DNA of 39,491 nt from Cupriavidus basilensis. Its GTDB lineage: Bacteria > Pseudomonadota > Gammaproteobacteria > Burkholderiales > Burkholderiaceae. The notes under the pieces were generated by a model. That model had not been told where the DNA came from, did no database searches, and worked only from the letters and a program-made list of their open reading frames with translations. Position 1 is the stretch's first letter; each line of letters opens with the position of its first letter. This document shows, one piece after another, positions 23,556 to 32,635 of this stretch. The translations under genes were made by a program, and so were the position numbers. The stretch is from NCBI RefSeq assembly GCF_029335485.1, contig NZ_JARJLM010000702.1, positions 1-39,491 of the forward strand. The letters are read 5' to 3'.

Positions 23556-24104
23556 GTGGAGACACTAGCAAGAATCGCCTTCGGTGCCGCACTCTGTTTT
23601 TCGGCCGCCACCGCAAGTGCCCAGGCTGTGCCCGCCAATGGCACCGTTGGCACCGCCGCCACCCCCAAGAACTGGACGGCGCCGTCGCACAGGATGCTGG
23701 CGCAGGCCCTGGTCGACGAGACCATGGCCAAGCACCCGGAATTGCTGAGCCTGACGCTGCAGGGCGAGCCGCCGGGTCACAAGGACGTGCACACCATGTT
23801 CGCCGGTTCCTTCCCGGAGCGTATCGGAAAGAAGTCGTCAGACGTGGATTCCCTGGTCATCACCAAGGGCTACTCCATCCTGGACCCGCGCTGGAAAATG
23901 AACGACTCACCGCGCAAATCCACCTACCTGCTGCCTTTGCGTGACAAGGCCGGCCAGAACATCGGCCTGGCGGTGATTGTGTTCAAGAACCCAGCGGCGA
24001 CTAACAAAACGGAGAAGGAATTCTTTCCCGCCGCCGCAGCGATCCGCGACGAACTGGCGGCACGCACGCCCAGCCATGCGGCGCTGTTCGCGCCGATCCA
24101 GTAA
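23556..24104 (+). CDS. Small periplasmic protein of unknown function
   Basis: 182 residues from GTG 23556, chosen because GGGAG lies seven bases upstream and a signal peptide begins there (LARIAFGAALCFSAATASAQ, cleavage about residue 22). The mature part has a helix (RMLAQALVDETMAKHPELLS), then a strand-rich core (SDVDSLVITKGYSILDPRWK, TYLLPLRDKAGQNIGLAVIV) and a final helix. The 'LRDKAGQNIGLAVIVFKN' pattern recalls the last strands of PAS/Cache-like sensor domains, but no ligand residue is evident. It is the first gene of the export operon, 36 bases before the beta-propeller gene. Confidence 0.75.
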   Translation: METLARIAFGAALCFSAATASAQAVPANGTVGTAATPKNWTAPSHRMLAQALVDETMAKHPELLSLTLQGEPPGHKDVHTMFAGSFPERIGKKSSDVDSLVITKGYSILDPRWKMNDSPRKSTYLLPLRDKAGQNIGLAVIVFKNPAATNKTEKEFFPAAAAIRDELAARTPSHAALFAPIQ

Positions 24105-24140
24105 GCGCGCCGCGCGAAATCAAAGAACCAGGAGACCCTT

Positions 24141-25115
24141 ATGCGATTCACTCGATCCCTTCTTGCTTTGGCGGCCGCGGCCGTTACCGTCGCCATGCCG
24201 ACTGAAGCGGCGGAGCCGGCGGGCTACCGCGTTGTCTCGAGCATCAAGACTGATGGTCAGGGTGCCATCCAGGGCCTGCGTGTCGACCAGGCGGCGCGCC
24301 GACTCTATGTCGCCCGTGCCGGCGCAGTCGAGGTCGTCGATATCGACAGTGACAAGAAGGTGGGGCAGGTCGCGGTGAAGGGCGGTGCGACTGCGGTGGC
24401 GGTGGCGTCAGATCTGCGGCGCGGCTTCGCCGCCAGCGCGAGCGATAACAGCATCACCATCTTTGACCTGAGCACTCTGCAGGTACTCAAGACCGTGAAG
24501 TCCACTGGCACCGAGCCCTCGGCGCTCGAGTACGAGCCGGTCTCCAAACGCGTCTTCGTTGCCAATGCCCGCGATGGGAAGCTGACCGTGCTCGGTGCGG
24601 AGAGCGGCGATATTGTCGGGAGCATCGCGCTCGGCGGCAAGCTGCGGGGCATCGGCTCGGATACCCGCGGTGACGTGTTCGTGGCCGACGTCGAGCGGAA
24701 TGTCCTGCACGTGGTCAGGACCAAGGATCTGTCTAGCCGGGGCAGCATCGCTACATGGCCGGCCACCAAGCCCACAGCGCTGACCGTCGACGACAAGGAG
24801 CGCCGCATCTACGTATCGACCGGCAGCGGCCGTCTGGTGGTGATTGATCCGGACATTGGGCAGATGGTGGGCTACGTCCCGATTGGCAGCGGGGACGCCG
24901 GTATCGCAGCGCAGTATGCGCCGAACCGGTTTGTGCGCCTGTTCGTGCCGAGCGCCGACGGCGCCCTTACCGTTGTGCAAAACGCCAAGTTGACCGCGTC
25001 GGTGGAGAGCAAGCTGCCCTCGTCGGGTTCCCGCTCTACTGCTGTGGCGGTGGATGGGAAGAGCGGCCGGGCTTACCTGGCTGGCGGTTCCGAAGTCCTG
25101 GTCCTGAACAAATAG
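24141..25115 (+). CDS. YncE-like periplasmic beta-propeller protein
   Basis: 324 residues with a signal peptide (about residues 1-24). Repeated blade motifs of the YVTN/YncE kind follow: RVDQAARRLYVARAGAVEVV, KRVFVANARDGKLTVLGAES, KERRIYVSTGSGRLVVIDPD and KSGRAYLAGGSEVLVLNK. E. coli YncE is of similar size and lies beside the TonB-dependent receptor gene yncD. A TonB receptor in this operon fits the same theme. Propellers of this kind often bind a ligand or partner in the periplasm. AGGAGA lies six bases before the ATG, and the next gene follows after 31 bases. Confidence 0.85.
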   Translation: MRFTRSLLALAAAAVTVAMPTEAAEPAGYRVVSSIKTDGQGAIQGLRVDQAARRLYVARAGAVEVVDIDSDKKVGQVAVKGGATAVAVASDLRRGFAASASDNSITIFDLSTLQVLKTVKSTGTEPSALEYEPVSKRVFVANARDGKLTVLGAESGDIVGSIALGGKLRGIGSDTRGDVFVADVERNVLHVVRTKDLSSRGSIATWPATKPTALTVDDKERRIYVSTGSGRLVVIDPDIGQMVGYVPIGSGDAGIAAQYAPNRFVRLFVPSADGALTVVQNAKLTASVESKLPSSGSRSTAVAVDGKSGRAYLAGGSEVLVLNK

Positions 25116-25146
25116 AACGTATCCATACCCCGGGAGAGAGTGTTTC

Positions 25147-26664
25147 ATGAAGAGCTCAATCATTCGTTTGACGGCCTGCGCGGCCGTCATGCTGGCGGCG
25201 GCCGCGACGGCCGCCCCCGTTTCGCCCACCGCCCTGAATGGCAAGTCGGCGCTGTTCGTCGTCGGCGAGGCCAAGAAGGGCCAGCCGAACGACGACGGTC
25301 TGATCAAGGAATACCTTGAGTCGCGCGGTGTGAACGTGACGCTTGCCAGCGCCAAGGACAGCGCCGCGGCGGCGCAGGGCAAGGACCTGGTCATTATTTC
25401 CTCGACGGTCGATGCGCGCGTGCTGGGCGACCGCTACCGCACCGTGCCAGTGCCGGTGGTGACCTGGAACGCCTACAGCTTTGGCGAAATGGACATGACC
25501 GGGAAGGCCTTGCACAAGGATTTCTCGGTGGTCCGCGAGAAGGTCTTCCACAACGCCAATCATGCCGCCTACTATGCATACTCGGTCAGTGGCACGAAGC
25601 CGATCAACCAGGCCGCGGGACTGCCGCAGGGCATCTTCGCGCCGCTGACCTTCAGCGCGGGCGAAACTGATCCGAGCTGGGGCAAGCCGACGCTGGCCGC
25701 AGATATCTCGGTGTACTTCGAAGGGGATCCGGACAAGGCGGCGGTGTTCTCATACGAGAAGGGCTCGCTGATGGCGCATGAAACCCCCGCGCCCGCGCGC
25801 CGCGTCGGCCTGTTCTTGGGCGACAACAGCTTTTCTGTGCTGACGGATGCCACCGGGCCGGCCGCGCAGGATCCCAAGAGCCGGGACTGGTTTGCCGGTC
25901 GCAAGGTGTTCGACGCGGCGCTGCGCTGGGCGGTCAGCCCGCCGGACGCGCCGGCGCCAAAGCAGGACGTCGCCCAGTTCGAGTCCAGGCTGGCGAGTTT
26001 CGCCAAGGGTAAGAAGGTGCTGTATGTGCGCCGGTTCGACATGCCGTGGCCGGCCAACGAGGCGTCTGACCAGGCGCATCTCGCGTGGTTACGCGGCCTG
26101 GGATTCGAAGTCACTGCGGTTGACCAGATGGAGCCTGACAGTCACGCCAAGGGCAAGGACCTGGTCATCGTTTCCGCGTCCACCAACAAGTACAAGATCG
26201 GCAACAAGTACTCGGACATCAGCGCACCGCTGGTGGTGCAGGAAGCCAAGGCCGTGGACTCCTTCCACATGGTGGGCCGCCGCCGCAACACGGATTATGG
26301 CGTCAACGACCACAAGGAAAGCCTCTATCCGCCGGAGAACTATGTGCAGCTGCTGCGCCCGGCCCACCCGCTGTCGGCCGGCTTCCCCGCAGGCAACTTC
26401 AAGCTCTACAAGACGCCTGGAGTGTTAGCGTGGTCGCGCGTGCCGCCGGGCGCCGAGGTCATTGCTTCCATTCCCAACCAGCCAGAACACGGCACTTTCT
26501 TCGGTTATGAGAAGGGCGCCTCGATGGCCAACGACCATATCGCGCCGGCACGACGCCTGCTGTTTCCGATGGACGCCACGCGCTTTCCCGACCTGACGGA
26601 CGAGGGCCGGATGCTGTACGGCTCCGCCTTGATGTGGGTGCTGAGCGCAGCCCAGGGCAAATAG
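25147..26664 (+). CDS. Exported protein made of two copies of one Rossmann-like domain
   Basis: 505 residues with a signal peptide (to about residue 23). Residues about 35-275 and 283-505 repeat the same layout: a starting strand (KSALFVVGEAKK; KKVLYVRRFD), GKDLVIISSTVDAR against GKDLVIVSASTNKY, SYEKGSLMAHETPAPARR against GYEKGASMANDHIAPARR, and a closing FDAALRWAVS against GSALMWVLSA. Each half looks like a flavodoxin-like alpha/beta fold similar to ThuA/glutamine-amidotransferase-like domains, but no catalytic cysteine is present. This suggests an exported binding or scaffold protein. GGGAGAGA precedes the ATG by seven bases. Function unknown. Confidence 0.8.
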   Translation: MKSSIIRLTACAAVMLAAAATAAPVSPTALNGKSALFVVGEAKKGQPNDDGLIKEYLESRGVNVTLASAKDSAAAAQGKDLVIISSTVDARVLGDRYRTVPVPVVTWNAYSFGEMDMTGKALHKDFSVVREKVFHNANHAAYYAYSVSGTKPINQAAGLPQGIFAPLTFSAGETDPSWGKPTLAADISVYFEGDPDKAAVFSYEKGSLMAHETPAPARRVGLFLGDNSFSVLTDATGPAAQDPKSRDWFAGRKVFDAALRWAVSPPDAPAPKQDVAQFESRLASFAKGKKVLYVRRFDMPWPANEASDQAHLAWLRGLGFEVTAVDQMEPDSHAKGKDLVIVSASTNKYKIGNKYSDISAPLVVQEAKAVDSFHMVGRRRNTDYGVNDHKESLYPPENYVQLLRPAHPLSAGFPAGNFKLYKTPGVLAWSRVPPGAEVIASIPNQPEHGTFFGYEKGASMANDHIAPARRLLFPMDATRFPDLTDEGRMLYGSALMWVLSAAQGK

Positions 26665-26785
26665 AGCAAGACGCCGGACGGGGCATGCCCGGTCTGGCCT
26701 GGTAGGCCGAGCGCTGGAGCGGGCGCCAACGACGCTCAGTCCGAGCCGGCTTCGATTAGATCGCTAAATCCTGGAGACTATCACT

Positions 26786-27511
26786 ATGTCCAGATTCTCG
26801 CTTCGCCGCGGCCTGTTGGTCTTGGTGCTTTTGCCTTGCTTTGCCCCGGCCTTCGCCGGGCAGCCGGACGCTGCCGGGTCCATACACGCGACCGTCACCC
26901 ACGCCGAGGGCGCCGCGCCGCCCCAGGGCTATCTGTCCCAGCTCGCCTCTTGGCGCGCCGCTCGCCTGGTGTCGAATGCGCAGGTACTCGCGGCGCGCCC
27001 CGGACAGGACAAGCCTGGCTTCTCCACTATCACGTTGCTCGACTTCCGCAACGAGAAGGCATTCACGCAATGGCACGAACAAGCCAGCAGGCAGCTTGGC
27101 GCCAGCGCCAGGATTCGCCGGGCGGACGTGGTGCGCAAGGAGGGCAAGCAGCCGATCGCGTCGGCGGAGCCGGTCTACGTTGTGAGCTTCTACGATACCC
27201 TGGTGCCACCCGCCGAGTACAAGGTCTATACCGACCGATACATCGTGCCGAACATGCACAGCCAGCAGGGCTTCGGCGTCATGGGGCGCTATGCCATGTA
27301 CCTGGAGCGCGAGCCTGGCGGCGCGAAAGGCCGCTCGGTGCTCGTCATGGAGTATGTCGATCAATCCGCCTTCGCGCAGCGCGACGAGGTCAAGAAGAAG
27401 GGTAGCAAGGTCCTGCTTGCCGACCCGCAATGGAAGCAATACAACGACATCAAGGGCACGATCCGCACGCACACGTCCGAGGCCGTCGCCTCGGCGCTGA
27501 AACTGAACTAA
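26786..27511 (+). CDS. Exported ferredoxin-like-barrel protein, function unknown
   Basis: 241 residues with a signal peptide (LLVLVLLPCFAPAFAG, cleavage about residue 24). Two similar halves each hold a strand, helix, strand pattern: QGYLSQLASWRAARLVSNAQ with FSTITLLDFRNEKAFTQWHE, and EPVYVVSFYDTLVPPAEYKV with SVLVMEYVDQSAFAQRDE. This matches the dimeric alpha+beta barrel (NIPSNAP/DUF1330-like) fold, where two such units form one barrel. Catalytic or heme-binding residues are not evident. GGAGA lies before the ATG. It lies 121 bases after the two-domain gene and 118 before the receptor gene. Confidence 0.75.
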   Translation: MSRFSLRRGLLVLVLLPCFAPAFAGQPDAAGSIHATVTHAEGAAPPQGYLSQLASWRAARLVSNAQVLAARPGQDKPGFSTITLLDFRNEKAFTQWHEQASRQLGASARIRRADVVRKEGKQPIASAEPVYVVSFYDTLVPPAEYKVYTDRYIVPNMHSQQGFGVMGRYAMYLEREPGGAKGRSVLVMEYVDQSAFAQRDEVKKKGSKVLLADPQWKQYNDIKGTIRTHTSEAVASALKLN

Positions 27512-27629
27512 GCCGGCACCCGGGTGCTTCCCGGCGGCCGTCCGCCGCCAGGGGAGGCACGGCGTACCGGGGCAAGCGAACCAGCAGGGCGGCGCTCGAG
27601 AAGCGCCGGGAGAATCGGAGACAGGACGC

Positions 27630-29732
27630 ATGAAAACAAGAAAGACGCGACGCCCCGGGCTGACACCGGTGCTGTGCTCGGCGATTGGCTTTGCCGGCAT
27701 GTGCTTGCCGGTTTGGGATGCGATAGCGGATGATCGCGAGAAGAAAGCCCCCGTAGCGCAAAATGCCGCCGACCCGGCCGGCGACGGTGGCGGGGCGGCC
27801 GAGGCAGGTTCGCTGCCGATGACCAAGACCGTGGTGTCCAGCGAGGACATCGAGGACAAGCAAGACGGCTACGCGGAAGCGGTCAAGAACGTCGCGGGCG
27901 TGACCAGCAACAATGCACGGGGCACAGCCAACGACAGCATCAAGATCCGTGGAATCCAGCTCAATCTCTTCAACAGTTATCGCCTAAACGGTGGCCTGCC
28001 CACCGCGGGCGTGATCTCCTCGCCCACGGAAAACAAGGAGCGCGTGGAAGTGCTCAAGGGGGCGAATGCGCTGATGTTCGGTATTGCGAGCCCGGGCGGG
28101 ATCGTCAACTTGGTGACCAAGCGCGCGGGCGACAAGGACGTGGCGACGGCGACCACTTCCGGCAATTCCTTCGGCCAGTATGGCGCTGCCGTCGACCTCG
28201 GGCGCCGGTTCGGCGAAGACAAGCAAGTCGGCTTGCGCGCCAATGCATCCGCCACGCACTATGAGAATGGCGTCGGCGGGGCTTCCGGCAACGGCAAATT
28301 CGTCAGCCTCGCTGCCGATTGGCAGGTGTACCGGGACCTGTCGCTCAAGTTCGACTACGAGCACTATACGCGCGACGTTGCCGAACAGGCACTTATCAAC
28401 GTGCTCAAGCCCGTAAACGGCGTGATCCAAGTACCGCGCGTGCCGGATCCGACTCGGCTGCTGTCGGGTACCTGGGCTCTCTATAGCCCGCGCACCGACA
28501 ACTACCAACTTCGCGCTGACTACAAGCTAGCGAAGAACTGGAACCTGATGGCCGAAGCGGGGCAGTCGCGATCCTACCGTTCGCGCTTCACCACGCGTAT
28601 CGGCAACTACAATCTCGACACCGGGTTGGGAACTGCCACCACCAACATCGTGCGGGACCAGCGCTACGTCAACAAGTTCTACCGCACGGAAATCGATGGC
28701 CGCTTTTCCACGGGCATTTTCAAGCATGACGTGACCGTTGGGATTTCCTCCAGCGAGCGCGATGCCAACCAGCCGAGCACCGTCAGCGTTGTCACCGGGC
28801 AGCAGAGTATCTATAACCCGACGCCGCTGCCGGCACCGCGCATCCCCACAGCGCCATTGACGTATACGCCACAGCGCAGCAGTGACATCGGCGTCTATGT
28901 CTACGATGCCGTGCAGCTGCATCGCCAGTGGAAGCTCCTGGTCGGTTTGCGGGAAACCTTCTATGAGGCAACCAATACCAATGCCAACGGCAGCAAGACG
29001 ACGTCAAGGAGCCGGACCCGCTCGCCCGCCGTTGGCCTGCTCTACGACGTGTTGCCGCACACCACGCTCTATGCGAGTTACATGAAGGGTTTGGAGGAGA
29101 CTGGCAGCGCTCCGATTGGTGCGGTCAACCAATACCAGATATTGCCGCCTGCTTCCGCGACGCAAGTCGAGATCGGCTTGCGTACCAGTGTGAACGGCGT
29201 GCACGGCAACGTTGCCCTGTTCGATATTTCTCGCGCGAATGCGGTGGTGGACCCCGTTTCCAATATCTTCCGGCTCGACGGGACCAACAAGTTCCAGGGC
29301 GCCGAGGCGACGGTGAGCGTGGATATCAACCGGCAGTGGACGGTCAATGCGGCCGGGCAGTATCTGCGAGCGGAGCAGAACCCGCACTTCAACCAGACCC
29401 TGCGCGGACTGGTGCCGGAGAATACGCCGAAGCTCACCGGGAATCTCACGGTGGTGCATAAATCGCCCTGGTTGCAGGGCCTGACGGTGAATGCCGGCGT
29501 TGCCTACGTCGGACCGCGTTTCGTCAACGCCCTGAACCAGGCCCAGATTCCCGGCGTCGCGCTGTACTCCGCAGGGCTCGGCTATGCCACCCGCATCGCC
29601 GGACGCAAGGCGGCTTTCCAGTTGAGCGTCGATAACCTGAGCAACAAGCGCTACTGGAACTCCGTCTCCAGCGGTACCTACGGGGCTGGTATGGAGCGCA
29701 GCCTGCGCTTCAATGCGAAGGTCGACTTCTGA
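27630..29732 (+). CDS. TonB-dependent siderophore-type outer-membrane receptor
   Basis: 700 residues, typical size. A long signal peptide (about residues 1-33) precedes the plug domain: TKTVVSSEDIEDKQDGYAEA, VTSNNARGTANDSIKIRGI, LPTAGVISSPTENKERVEVL and KGANALMFGIASPGGIVNLV. This is the siderophore-receptor pattern (RIEVLKGP-A-L-G.G.PGG.IN). The barrel ends in SLRFNAKVDF with the terminal aromatic residue needed for Bam insertion. Such receptors import a ferric chelate or similar ligand with energy from TonB. TonB/ExbB genes are not in the window. A ribosome binding site (GGAGACAGGA) precedes the ATG. No Fur-box-like site was identified. Confidence 0.93.
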   Translation: MKTRKTRRPGLTPVLCSAIGFAGMCLPVWDAIADDREKKAPVAQNAADPAGDGGGAAEAGSLPMTKTVVSSEDIEDKQDGYAEAVKNVAGVTSNNARGTANDSIKIRGIQLNLFNSYRLNGGLPTAGVISSPTENKERVEVLKGANALMFGIASPGGIVNLVTKRAGDKDVATATTSGNSFGQYGAAVDLGRRFGEDKQVGLRANASATHYENGVGGASGNGKFVSLAADWQVYRDLSLKFDYEHYTRDVAEQALINVLKPVNGVIQVPRVPDPTRLLSGTWALYSPRTDNYQLRADYKLAKNWNLMAEAGQSRSYRSRFTTRIGNYNLDTGLGTATTNIVRDQRYVNKFYRTEIDGRFSTGIFKHDVTVGISSSERDANQPSTVSVVTGQQSIYNPTPLPAPRIPTAPLTYTPQRSSDIGVYVYDAVQLHRQWKLLVGLRETFYEATNTNANGSKTTSRSRTRSPAVGLLYDVLPHTTLYASYMKGLEETGSAPIGAVNQYQILPPASATQVEIGLRTSVNGVHGNVALFDISRANAVVDPVSNIFRLDGTNKFQGAEATVSVDINRQWTVNAAGQYLRAEQNPHFNQTLRGLVPENTPKLTGNLTVVHKSPWLQGLTVNAGVAYVGPRFVNALNQAQIPGVALYSAGLGYATRIAGRKAAFQLSVDNLSNKRYWNSVSSGTYGAGMERSLRFNAKVDF

Positions 29733-29760
29733 CGTGGCGTCCTGCTCGTACCGGCCGTTA

Positions 29761-29796
29761 TCGGCAAGTATCGGCAAGTATCGGCAAGTATCGGCG
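29761..29796. repeat. Ten-base tandem repeat TCGGCAAGTA, about 3.6 copies
   Basis: Three perfect copies (29761-29790) and a partial fourth, directly after the receptor gene and before the hairpin. A ten-base period equals about one helical turn. It is probably a slippage-prone microsatellite-like element. Confidence 0.85.
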
Positions 29797-29820
29797 GAAC
29801 CCGTGCTCCGGCATGGGTTC
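29797..29820. terminator. Stem-loop after the receptor gene
   Basis: Nine-pair stem with one G-T pair (29797-29805 with 29812-29820) and a six-base loop. No T run follows, so it may weaken or protect rather than end transcription into the efflux genes, which start about 190 bases later. Confidence 0.4.
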
Positions 29821-30012
29821 TGCTGCGCCGAAACTGAAATCTACCTGATGCGCCACGCGGGCTGCCTGTCTGCCGCCTTGTGCCTCAATGGGCGGAAGGG
29901 AACCGCGCGTGGCCGCGAGCAAGCGATCCACCGCGAATATGAACACGAGCACGGATACGCGACGCGGCAAGAAGAGACGCGAATTGACTCGAACTCAGAC
30001 TGGAACTGACGG

Positions 30013-31371
30013 ATGCGCCTGATAACGATCGGCCGCCTTGCGCTGCTGCTGGCTTGTTCGAGCGCGCAGGCCGAAGACCTGCTGGACGCGTGGCGCGCGG
30101 CCCGCGCGCACGACGCCTACTTTGCCGCTGCCGGCGACGCTTGGACGGCGGGGATGGAGCAGGCGCAGCAGGGCGACGCCGGGGTGCTGCCGGTAGTCAG
30201 CCTGGATGGCAATGCCAAGCGAGTGGATAAGGACTATCGCTCCGGCATGGCGGCCACCAGCAGCAAGCACGGCTTCGGGCAGCAGTACAGCGCCGCAGTT
30301 TCTGTGGTGGCGCCCATCTATAACCGCGCGGCCTTCGTCACCCGCGACCAATCTCGCCGCCAGACCGAGCAGGCGCGGTTGCGCTATCTGGCAGCCGAGC
30401 AGGAACTGATCCTGCGCGCCGCCAAGGCGTATTTCGATGTGCTGATTGCCCAGGAAAACGTCAACTTGGTCAAGGCGCAGTCCGAAGCCGCGGCGCAGCA
30501 ACTGGCGCAGGCGCAGAAGATGTTCGAGATCGGCCTGGCAAGCGTGACCGATCGCGACGATGCGCAGGCGCGCTTCGACACCATCATGGCGGCCGGCATT
30601 GCCGCGCGCAACGACCTGGAGGTCAGGGCCAATGCCTACCGCACGCTCACCAGCCTGGATCCGGCGCGGGTCAGGTCTATCTCGCCGGCGGTGTCGGAGG
30701 CGGCAGTCGCGCCCGAGGCGCTGGTGTCACTGCTGTCGCAGGCGCGCCTTGGCAACCTGACGGTACAGGCGCAGCAGCAGGGTGCGGAGATCGCACGGCT
30801 GGAGATCGACCGCTTCCGCCTGGAAAGCTCGCCGGTGCTGTCGTTGGTGGCGTCGGTGGGGCATCAGTTCGATCATGGCAGCATTTCTTCGTCGGGAGGC
30901 CGCGACCGCACCCTGAATGGGGTGGTGGGCCTGCAGTTGTCGATCCCGCTCTATACCGGTGGCGCGCGTGAATCTCGGCTGCGGCAGGCCCATGCGCTGG
31001 CCGGCCAGCAGGCCAACACGCTGGAAGCCCTGCAGCGCGATGCGGAGCAGCAGGCCCAGCAGTATTTCCTCGATATGGTAAACGGCAGCGCGCGCGTGCG
31101 AGCGCTGGAGCAGGCGCGCGCCTCGGCGCAGACCTCGGTGGCGTCCAGCAAGCTGGGCCGCCAGTTGGGCGTACGCACGGTGATCGAAGTGCTCAACGCC
31201 GAGCAGGCGTATTACCAGACCCTCTTCAATCTGGTGGTGGCCCGCTACGGCGTGCTGTTCAGCAAATTGCAGCTGGCCGCGGCCATCGGGAACTTGCAGG
31301 AACCCGAGCTTGCCAGCGTCAACGCCTGGCTGACTGGGCCGGCCGCTTCCGCGTTGCCAGCTATTCCGTAG
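30013..31371 (+). CDS. TolC-family outer-membrane efflux channel
   Basis: 452 residues with a signal peptide (LALLLACSSAQAED, cleavage about residue 20). The two-fold repeat of long helices and strands of the family is visible: LDAWRAARAHDAYFAAAGDA at the start, ELILRAAKAYFDVLIAQENV in repeat one, then VVGLQLSIPLYTGGARESRL and SVASSKLGRQLGVRTVIEVL with VLNAEQAYYQTLF in repeat two. It forms the trimeric outer-membrane duct for the RND pump encoded next. There is no N-terminal lipobox cysteine, so it is TolC-type rather than OprM-lipoprotein-type. The ribosome binding site is weak. Confidence 0.93.
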   Translation: MRLITIGRLALLLACSSAQAEDLLDAWRAARAHDAYFAAAGDAWTAGMEQAQQGDAGVLPVVSLDGNAKRVDKDYRSGMAATSSKHGFGQQYSAAVSVVAPIYNRAAFVTRDQSRRQTEQARLRYLAAEQELILRAAKAYFDVLIAQENVNLVKAQSEAAAQQLAQAQKMFEIGLASVTDRDDAQARFDTIMAAGIAARNDLEVRANAYRTLTSLDPARVRSISPAVSEAAVAPEALVSLLSQARLGNLTVQAQQQGAEIARLEIDRFRLESSPVLSLVASVGHQFDHGSISSSGGRDRTLNGVVGLQLSIPLYTGGARESRLRQAHALAGQQANTLEALQRDAEQQAQQYFLDMVNGSARVRALEQARASAQTSVASSKLGRQLGVRTVIEVLNAEQAYYQTLFNLVVARYGVLFSKLQLAAAIGNLQEPELASVNAWLTGPAASALPAIP

Positions 31372-31459
31372 CGGCGGTGGAACGCGAACCTCAGGCATGT
31401 CCTCCCGAGTCCAACCGCGTTTGCGGCCACTTCCACTCAAATCAAATCCGCACCAAGCC

Positions 31460-32635
31460 ATGATCCGTCTGAAAAAACGAAGCGCGATAGTGCTGGCGGT
31501 GCTCGCCGCGGTGGCCATCGGCGCCTGCGTCGCCAATGGCCCTGACCTGCTTGCGCTCATGGCCTTCCGCCCGGCGGCCAAGCCGGAGAAGGCCGCACCG
31601 CTGGTCAGCCTGACCACCGTGCAGACGCGCGACCTGCCGGTGAAGATCCTGGCGCAGGGCCACCTGGTACCGCTCAACCAGGTCGATGTCCGGCCCCAGC
31701 GCAATGGCACTATTCGCGGCGTGCACTTCAAGGAGGGTGACGATGTCGAGGCGGGCCAGCTTCTGTTCACGCTAGATGCGGCGGATTCAACCGCACAGTT
31801 CAACCGCTCGCAAGCGCAGGCCGCGCAGATCAAGGCCCAGCTCGACGATGCCCTGCGCGACTACGGCCGCTCGAAGGAAATGCTGAAATCGCGCTTTATT
31901 TCCTCGGGAGCAGTGGAAACCAGTGCCAGCAAGGTCGAGGCCCTGCAGGCCCAATACCGCGCCGCGCTTGCCGATGTGGAGAGCGTTCGCGTGCAGGTGG
32001 AGCGCACGCGGATCCTGGCGCCGATCTCGGGCAAGGCTGGTGCGGTCAAGGTGTATCGCGGCACGCTGGCACAGGAGGGCAACGCGAATCCGCTGGTGAC
32101 GTTGGTGCAGTTCGATCCCATCGGCGTCGAGTTCAATATCCCGGAGCGGCACTTGGCGGCTGTGCTGGCAGCGCGCGCGGGGAACGCATTGACGGTCAGT
32201 TTGCAGACGGGCGACGGCAGCGAGGTCGAGGGCCGGGTGACCTTCCTGAACAATACCGTCACGGCCAATACCGGCACCATCAGCATGAAGGCGAGTCTTC
32301 CGAACAAGACGCAGGCGCTTTGGCCAGGTGCGTTCGCCCGCGTTACGCTGGGCGCGGGATACAGCAAGGGCGCGATCGTGCTTCCGCCGCAGGCCGTGAT
32401 CGAAGGACCTGCCGGTCATTTCGTCTATGTGGTGACTGAGACCAGCGAAGTCGGCATCAAGCCGGTGACCCTGCTGTACATCCAGGATCGCCAGGCGGTG
32501 GTGGAAGGGCTGTCTGGCGGCGAGCGCGTGGTGCTCGAGGGCAGCCAGAATCTGCGCGCCGGCATGAAGGTCAGGGTGATGGGCAAGGATGCCAGGCGTG
32601 CCGACGCCAACGGCGCCGGCGGAGCGGCATCATGA
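31460..32635 (+). CDS. RND periplasmic adaptor (membrane fusion protein)
   Basis: 391 residues from ATG 31460; the frame is open back to 31397, but the basic-hydrophobic signal (RLKKRSAIVLAVLAAVAIGA) starts here. The sequence IGAC could be a lipobox, with Cys at about residue 23. The HlyD-like order is clear: VRPQRNGTIRGVHFKEGDDV (lipoyl part), a helical hairpin (QAQAAQIKAQLDDALRDYGR), TRILAPISGKAGAVKVYRGT and a beta-barrel with VGIEF-like PIGVEFNIPERHL. It bridges pump and channel and most resembles MdtA-type adaptors. No good Shine-Dalgarno was seen. Its TGA overlaps the pump's ATG (ATGA). Confidence 0.93.
   Translation: MIRLKKRSAIVLAVLAAVAIGACVANGPDLLALMAFRPAAKPEKAAPLVSLTTVQTRDLPVKILAQGHLVPLNQVDVRPQRNGTIRGVHFKEGDDVEAGQLLFTLDAADSTAQFNRSQAQAAQIKAQLDDALRDYGRSKEMLKSRFISSGAVETSASKVEALQAQYRAALADVESVRVQVERTRILAPISGKAGAVKVYRGTLAQEGNANPLVTLVQFDPIGVEFNIPERHLAAVLAARAGNALTVSLQTGDGSEVEGRVTFLNNTVTANTGTISMKASLPNKTQALWPGAFARVTLGAGYSKGAIVLPPQAVIEGPAGHFVYVVTETSEVGIKPVTLLYIQDRQAVVEGLSGGERVVLEGSQNLRAGMKVRVMGKDARRADANGAGGAAS

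Noticed and set aside
30727-31833. 368-codon minus-strand frame across the TolC/adaptor junction
   Set aside because: Antisense of two well-supported genes, with no motifs and no ribosome binding site.
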